A stretch of 12,565 nucleotides of DNA from Bremia lactucae (Eukaryota > Oomycota > Peronosporomycetes > Peronosporales > Peronosporaceae): positions 682,646-695,210 of the forward strand of contig NC_090627.1 of the NCBI RefSeq assembly GCF_004359215.1, given 5' to 3'. Of this stretch, positions 7,967 through 12,565 are shown in pieces (the first letter of the stretch is position 1; each line of letters starts with the position of its first letter). A program made the translations under genes and the position numbers. Below the pieces are notes generated by a model, which was not told where the DNA came from, ran no database searches, and saw only the letters and a program-made list of their open reading frames with translations.

Positions 7967-7975
7967 CTCCCCTCG

Positions 7976-8610
7976 ATGGAAGATTTTCTTGGTCAGGAAG
8001 TCAGCATGTTGTAGCTTGGCTTAAATATAATCCAGCTGAATCATGTTGTTGTTGCCATGAACACGTATAAAATGATACCGTATACCAATGCGCTTGGCAC
8101 GACTTGGATAACCTTTTATTTTCGTGATCGCGATAGCACTTTGATTGTCTTCGTATACAATGACTGAATTGTCAATTTAATCTTCATTTTCAGCAAAAAA
8201 TATTTCTTAATAGTTCTTGAGCGAAGAGCCTATTGCTGAAGATGAAGATTAAAATTGTGACGTGTACTCTAGACGTCCATAGTACTTCTTAAGTACACAT
8301 TGACAGTGCCTCATAGTCACCTTCAGTAGTGCTAAGAATACACCGTTTTCCATTCTTGATTTATAAGCGACTGGAAAATTGTTAGTCATCATCTATCACC
8401 TCTGAAGGTGAGCGTCGATATTTCTTGTAATTCCCACAGTCAGCATCATTGAATGCATTCAACTTAACCACACCACACTTGCTCCGATAGCAAATTGCAC
8501 TTTTTAAAGTCTACCTCAAGTAACCCACACAAATAGCCACATTCCAGGGTTCTTCACCAGGTCTTGCCAAGTGTCGACTTTACAAGATCATCTTGGAATG
8601 GACACACATG
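7976..8610 (-). pseudogene. Copia pol remnant: end of RT and RNase H
   Basis: Minus-strand frames carry, in order, TLKSAICYRS (about 8515-8485, like the conserved 'GTL.YGI.Y' near the RT end), NDADCGNYKKYRRS (about 8450-8409, the 'SDADWAG...RRSTSG' block of Copia RNase H), LSTTEGDYEALSM (the 'LSTTEAEYMAL' block), VIVYEDNQSAIAITK with the RNase H motif YEDNQ at 8155-8141, RIGIRYHFIR (the 'KHIDIRYHFIR' block) and ADFLTKKIFHR (the 'ADILTK' end). RNase H removes the RNA strand during reverse transcription. Several in-frame stops and frame changes separate these blocks, and the invariant W of DADW is C, so the product is dead. A local inverted duplication disrupts the frame just before YEDNQ. Confidence 0.88.
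8174..8256. repeat. Local inverted duplication inside Copia RNase H (arms 22-23 bp, loop about 38 nt)
   Basis: The left arm 8174-8195 (starts AATTTAATCTTCATTTTCAG) is the reverse complement of the right arm 8234-8256 except for one base and one indel. On the minus strand the left arm is the coding sequence next to YEDNQ, so the right arm is the added inverted copy. Confidence 0.8.
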
Positions 8611-8800
8611 TGTATGTAGACTAGAATGCAAATAAAATTAAAAAAGCCACCGTTTTTTTAGTTTACATTTTACTTTTCCTTTGGGTTTTGACTTTAAGTT
8701 CAATTTTTTCAATTTCAATTGTTTTTGCCAAAAAACGGACTTTTTTTAAATATATTTATAAAGTATTAACAATCCTGTTGAATTTATAAAAACCTTCAGA
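8611..8800. other. AT-rich junction in the Copia element where most of pol is missing
   Basis: Very AT-rich, with homopolymer runs of T and A. No Copia motif can be followed here. It marks the point where integrase and most of the reverse transcriptase are absent. Confidence 0.5.
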
Positions 8801-9530
8801 GCTATGTTCACTCACAGCGAACGCTTGCTCATAGTTCTTATTCTGTACGGATTTTTTTGGCAAACTTGGCTATCGTGCACATACTATATACGTCCCAAAG
8901 AGCTTAATCCTCGGTTCCTTCGACCGAGAACTCTTGCTATCGAAGCTTCTTGTAGCCTTCATGCGCAATTTCGCTTTACTCTTTCCGATCAATGCCTTCG
9001 TATTCATGACGAATCATCTTCTCGGCTTGGAGCAGATTAATATCACCATATACTCGATAATCTAGACGATCTGATCGAGCTTCCAAGCAGAATTATAAGT
9101 CTCTCATCCGGAGCAACTCCGTCATCGATGGCTTGCATTTAGAATACGCAGCTCGTTGACCTTGAAAATGTGATCCGTCACACTTCCTCCTTTTTGCATC
9201 TTGAATTCGTGCAATAATCGACGAATTTGCACTCGATTTTAAGATTTCTAGGAAAAAACGAGCTTTTTCAAAATCTTAACGCTCTGCAGTTGTCGCTGCA
9301 TCCGATCCATGGGTTGAAGACTTGCGTTAACCATAGTGGACAAGTTTGCGAAGGCCCTCATATCGTTTAACTTCCAAATTGACTCGCTAGCGTCATTTCA
9401 CTCGGTGCCTTCGTCGCGACGCTGTGCTTTAGCAGCCACTTTTTACGAGCTTCATCTGTGCGTTAAACTCCCATACGGAGTAATTATCTCTGTTGAGAAC
9501 ATTGCTTGCTCTTATCGGGCTTGGGATCAT
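8800..9530 (-). pseudogene. Copia gag (UBN2-type), broken by stops and frameshifts
   Basis: The ATG at 9530-9528 lies in the primer site, as in the other Copia-type site of this window. The reading begins with NVLNRDNYSVWEFNAQMKL, the classic Copia gag start (L-x-G/R-x-NY-x-x-W). A stop follows at 9431-9429. In shifted frames the protein continues: SIWKLNDMRAF, MVNASLQPMDR, NRVQIRRLLHEFKMQKGGSV, TDHIFKVNEL, then LLQAEKMIRHEYEGIDRKE (about 9030-8975). These follow the order of the UBN2/gag domain. The zinc knuckle expected next is degraded; only scattered residues remain before about 8800. No frame is open for the whole length, so this is a pseudogene. Confidence 0.88.
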
Positions 9531-9534
9531 AACC
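9520..9534 (-). other. Half-tRNA(iMet) primer binding site of the Copia element
   Basis: Minus strand: ...ATCTACA (LTR end) then GGTTATGATCCCAAG. It differs by one base (T for G) from the complement of the initiator tRNA-Met anticodon arm, GGTTATGAGCCC. The gag ATG is inside it. Confidence 0.7.
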
Positions 9535-9667
9535 TGTAGATTATATGACACACAGGGGGATCTTTAACAAGATTGTTAATGAAAAAGTATTTTTTTGTTT
9601 TGGAACCTAAATAGAAATCCTGGCACCATATGAACCACATGTGTTCAGCTATCATTTCTCATTAACA
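9535..9667 (-). repeat. Copia 5' LTR
   Basis: On the minus strand it begins TGTTAATGAG (9667) and ends ATCTACA (9535): TG...CA borders, 133 bp. Shared blocks with the 3' LTR are ATAGCTGA, CATATG and the last 30 or so bases including CCCCCTGTGTGTCAT. Confidence 0.8.
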
Positions 9668-10149
9668 ACCTAACTTTATTCGCCTAAGCGAAGTTAAGTT
9701 TGGTCAAATCGACGGTGCCGTTGATCATCGACTTAAATGATGTTTTTACGGATTCTCTTGATGCGATTAAAGACACTGATTTTGACGTTTTAGTGCACAC
9801 ACTTGAGGGTTAACTTATTCCGTTGCACTTTTTGTGCGGTTTGTTGTTCAAATTTAACGGGAGGTGCACAATAGGTAATTATGGTGCCCGACGCGCTGCC
9901 TGCGCTCAGCAACATTTCGGACCACTCCCATAAAAATGGATCACCCAGGGTTGCCTTGGAGTGTATATTCGATAACAAGGTGCCTTTATTTTGGTCCAGA
10001 AGAGCGTCTTTGTCAGCTATTATCTCAGTAAGCTGGGTGGCTTTTAACCGGTCAAGTACCATATTGGCCGACTAAATCACCGGTCAGTGAAATGGCAATG
10101 TAGTTAAAGCTTTTCAACCGTCACGACCGTCGATGAGCGAAACATTTAA
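9668..10149. other. Unassigned stretch between the Copia and LINE remnants
   Basis: A minus-strand frame from 10062 to 9790 (90 residues, containing TQLTEIIADKDALLDQNKG and DPFLWEWSEMLLSAGS) is fairly protein-like and lies downstream of the LINE remnant on the same strand, so it may be a further piece of that element. No family motif is visible. A small dyad TTCGC/GCGAA with flanking partial symmetry lies at about 9680-9693. Confidence 0.3.
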
Positions 10150-10990
10150 AGTGAATTTGGCCAGTGTCCGCGTTTGCGATGGCCTTCAGCTGACGAAGGT
10201 TTATCGCTGTGTCATGGGCCCAAAAGATTGCCTGTGCAGCTCGGTCAGCTCCTTCCTCGCCCAATAAGGAACGTCGACAGCTGCTGTGAGCAAAACTACC
10301 GGGAGAAGGATTGCGGTGGGGATGAGAATACGATTTTGTACACTAGTTGCGACTGCTGTGGCGGTTAGAAGCCATCTCCTAATTTTACGAATGCGGAGAG
10401 CCCAGTTTTGTTTGAGCATCTCACTTTGAAACCTATGTATCGTGTCGTCTCCGCTGGTTGCAAAAATGAGGTTCCTTCAAATTGGCTGAAGCCGCTCGGC
10501 TGTGTTTAGAAAAATCAACTTGCTTTTAGCTGGTTGTTCTCGGAAGCTCGACAACTTATCGAATCGCGTGACTAGTCGAAGTGCTGGTTTCAGTTGAACC
10601 GCGCGCTTTAAGAAAAGAGTCGGTTCGTCAACAAATGCCGAACAGTTGTGCGTATCACTGACAGCGCCAGGCAGTGGTAGCTCGCGTATGTCTGGAGCTT
10701 GCTGAATAGCCAACTTAATGATTCCACAACTAGAAGAAAAAGCAGCGGTGCCAGTGGACAGCCTTGTCGTATCCCGGATAGGGCGGGAATAAGGTCGGGT
10801 TGCTCATCATTGACATCAAACCTTGCTGTCATCCCTGTGTGCATCCGTTTGATAAGCTGGCTTAGTTAGCCACGGTTGCTCTTTCGGGGGCTCTGGTGGA
10901 AGCACCGATATCACAAAGCTCTGTCTGGCAGTGGTGTAGATCGATCATTTCCGCTCCTTTACTATCGGGGATTAAGCAGGCAATAGTAGT
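10150..10990 (-). pseudogene. LINE (non-LTR) reverse transcriptase fragment, frameshifted, damaged active site
   Basis: Minus-strand blocks in order: RMHTGMTARFDVND, then SGIRQGCPLAPLLFLLVVE (about 10772-10716), the fingers/palm motif G-x-R-Q-G-C-P-L-S/A-P-L typical of non-LTR reverse transcriptases; after a frame change, LAIQQAPDIRELPLPGA; then SAFVDEPTLFL with the active-site box at 10635-10624; RLVTRFDKLSSFREQPAKS; in another frame FLQPAETTRYIGF (the 'TRYLG' block); and NWALRIRKIRRWLLTATAVA to about 10201. The catalytic box should read [FY]-x-DD; here it is FVDE, so the second aspartate is lost. The upstream limit (about 10990, with a weak ACLIPDSKGAEMID start) is tentative, and endonuclease and ORF1 were not recognised. 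A live enzyme would copy element RNA at nicked chromosomal DNA; this one cannot. Confidence 0.85.
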
Positions 10991-11139
10991 ATCGAAATTT
11001 AAGGTGTAGATATTAGTATGAGAAATTCAACAGGATCTTTTTTAGTATGTTCAATATTACACCGTCTTCCACCGCGGATTATCTGTTCCGAAAGGGAAGA
11101 GATCGCTGCCGCGCTGGGTGTTACGGCTGCTTCAACCCC
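10991..11139. other. Short spacer between LINE fragment and inverted repeat copy
   Basis: Mostly AT-rich at 10990-11060. No motif was seen. The + frame from 11047 to 11274 is antisense to the repeat copy over most of its length and is not called as a gene. Confidence 0.4.
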
Positions 11140-11766
11140 ATCTTCCGCCGACTGCTAGACAAGGAGGCGCTGGCACGCCTTAAATCGCATCTCCTTGACA
11201 TTGCTAAACGGTTTGGCCAAGTCCTCGATTGCTGGAAGCTCACTTTCCAATATCTCTATCCCAGGCCCTTTTAGGTGACCGTCCGTTTACCGACATCTGG
11301 CTGCTCTGTGCCCTACCAAAATTGCCACTTTAGCTGACGGACGACATCTGGATGTCGGATAACGGTAGGTGCTCCAAACCACAGGAGCCTGACATTTCTT
11401 AAAGCAATGTAGGGCACCCTGCCAGCTGCCTGGTATTTTTACACGACGTAGATGTACGTGACGTGAGGTCCATGTTTTCGAACCCGACGACGCTGTAACC
11501 TTGGACTTTAGGTATGCCGCGATGCATCCAGAATCGTTAAATTTGGCGACTTTATGAAGCGTTTCCGTGTATCGTCCAGCGGTTGTCATTAATCGTCTTT
11601 GTCAACCATAACAACTTGTGAATCTCGGTTAAGCTCACATTAGCCAATTCCGTTGATTCCAGAATCGTTTCAGCTATCGCTCGCGAAGCAAAGCAGACTA
11701 GACGCCTCAACAGATTTCAGCTTCGGAAAAAGTTTTCTTGGACTGATAGCGCCTCCTCATTTATCG
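11140..11766 (-). pseudogene. Decayed repeat of unknown family, shorter inverted copy
   Basis: The reverse complement matches 3794-5160. It lacks about 580 bp (corresponding to 3874-4452) and about 150 bp (4577-4728) of the longer copy. The minus-strand frame 11589-11287 (100 residues, containing IAAYLKSKVTASSGSKTW and PGSWQGALHCFKKCQ) is the counterpart of the longer copy's frame and ends at the same stop. In the ungapped parts many differences between copies in this frame are synonymous (for example TTG/CTA and TCT/TCG), hinting at past coding constraint. It lies immediately upstream, on the same strand, of the LINE reverse transcriptase. Confidence 0.6.
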
Positions 11767-12146
11767 GCCTTATTGCGTATTCTGCTGCGAAGAGCTTCTG
11801 AATGGTCGTCAACCTGGCTTACATTTTGGATTTTTCCGCAGTATCCCGTCACCTCTGCTATTAGAGCTAGAAACATGGCTGATCTTTGAACAGAGGTGTA
11901 TTTTTAGCTGACTGGCCTATTTAGTCGGCAATATGTCGGTTTGTCTCCTATGCAGTGGCACAACTTTGTGCCAAGCTGGAAATTCCTGGCGGGATAGTTC
12001 TTGAGTTGCCAAGGTCTCCGTTGCAGCCGTCAACTTCTGATTGGTCTGAGCTTTCTCTAAATGAGAGACCTGGCGCTGTTTCCGCTGCTCAGATGGTCTG
12101 GCTACGTCCATACGTCGTCTGTATTACTGGAGGTGGAGGTATACTG
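11767..12146 (+). other. Unassigned stretch before the second gypsy LTR, with polypurine-like tract
   Basis: No motif was identified. A + frame from 11955 reads into the LTR (QPSTSDWSELSLNERPGAVS is its most protein-like part). GGAGGTGGAGG at 12129-12139, a few bases before the LTR, would serve as a polypurine tract and supports reading 12147 onward as a 3' LTR. Confidence 0.4.
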
Positions 12147-12565
12147 TGTAACGGGCTAAAGTTGCCCTAATGTTACACAGTCCCCGTTAAGCACACTTGG
12201 TGTACTTAAAGGATGGTCAATTACTAAATAATAGTAATTAGACCCAACACTCGGGAGTGGTGCACATTTGTGACCAACCCTTGTGGATGTGATGCACATG
12301 GGTGCATTCACATTAGGAGGGATGACGCCCAGCGTCATCCGTGATGACGGCTAGCGTCATCCGTTACGCGAGGTATCTAGAAAGATACGCTCGCAATACA
12401 TATTAAGTGTTATCTATAGAGATGACATTTTAATTGGTAAAAATAGGTATTTATATTTAATACGATTAAATATAAATCAGTCTGAAAACTACTTCCTACT
12501 TGGTAAGTGCGCACGAGGAGCCGGATTACCGCTCCCGTGACGACACTTAACCAGAGTACTTAGTG
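12147..12565 (+). mobile_element. Second gypsy LTR (copy 2), runs off the window
   Basis: Begins TGTAACGGGC and matches copy 1 from the next bases on at about 95% identity, including every dyad and the tandem TGACG units (12321-12342 and 12343-12364, two mismatches in 22). The start is itself a dyad: ACTGTGTAAC-GGGC (12143-12156) against GCCC-TAAT-GTTACACAGT (12164-12181). By comparison with copy 1 about 135 more bases lie beyond the window. Confidence 0.8.

Larger units (their letters stand above)
7828..9667 (-). mobile_element. Internally deleted Copia (Ty1/copia) retrotransposon, minus orientation
   Basis: All landmarks are present in the right order on the minus strand: 5' LTR (9667-9535), half-tRNA primer site (9534 downward), gag (9530 to about 8800), tail of pol (about 8610-7976), polypurine tract (7976-7967) and 3' LTR (7966-7828). 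At 1.84 kb it is far shorter than the roughly 5 kb of a complete Copia; protease, integrase and nearly all of the reverse transcriptase are missing between gag and RNase H. The two LTRs agree at only about two thirds of positions by eye, so the insertion is old. Flanks ACCTTAATT (left) and ACCTAACTT (right) agree at 7 of 9 positions, but Copia target duplications are usually 5 bp, so this may be chance. Confidence 0.85.

Noticed and set aside
7819..9676. ACCTTAATT / ACCTAACTT as a 9-bp target duplication of the Copia
   Set aside because: Copia normally duplicates 5 bp and the adjoining five bases differ (TAATT against ACCTA); the similarity may be chance.
11047..11274. 75-residue + frame near the second repeat copy
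   Set aside because: Mostly antisense to the decayed repeat; the corresponding frame in the other copy is broken by stops.
3794..11766. The inverted pair as terminal inverted repeats of one large DNA transposon
   Set aside because: The arms differ in length, hold coding-like sequence, and enclose unrelated LTR elements; no short matching termini were seen.
1..12565. RXLR or Crinkler-type effector genes
   Set aside because: No frame showed a signal peptide followed by RXLR-EER or LFLAK motifs.

Overview
The window looks like a repeat-rich stretch of an oomycete nuclear genome (Peronosporales-type: Phytophthora or a downy mildew). This is inferred from very short GT-AG introns, an oomycete-style initiator upstream of the one clear host gene, and retroelement types common in these genomes. 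It is eukaryotic, so there are no operons, ribosome binding sites or CRISPR arrays. No virulence-effector gene was recognised.

Left part (1-3640). The window opens inside the 3' half of an intact hAT-type transposase-like ORF on the + strand (1-909). About 1 kb with no confident gene follows. The only ordinary host gene is on the minus strand (3054 down to 1941): five exons that splice to a 263-residue protein with two TPR modules, each keeping a full Hsp70/Hsp90 carboxylate clamp. A CCAAT box and an initiator-like motif lie upstream of its ATG.

Middle and right part (3640-12565) is a graveyard of mobile elements. (a) A decayed repeat of unknown family occurs at 3794-5160 (+) and again in shortened form, inverted, at 11140-11766. 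(b) A gag-like minus-strand ORF starts inside a primer binding site that matches the anticodon arm of initiator tRNA-Met, as Copia elements do (5116-5596). (c) Two direct LTRs of a Ty3/gypsy-type element (6549-about 7100 and 12147 to beyond the window end) are about 95% identical. The first is followed by a primer binding site and a gag fragment that breaks off at a 100-N assembly gap. (d) A short Copia element on the minus strand (7828-9667) is complete in layout: 5' LTR, half-tRNA primer site, broken gag, tail of pol with RNase H, polypurine tract, 3' LTR. Most of pol is deleted. (e) A frameshifted LINE reverse transcriptase on the minus strand (about 10990-10150) has a damaged active-site box.

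Nothing here is a clear new biological system. The points most worth a second look are the dense set of dyad symmetries and tandem TGACG sites in the gypsy LTR, the age conflict between the young gypsy LTRs and the much older Copia between them, the half-tRNA priming sites, and the intact hAT-like ORF.
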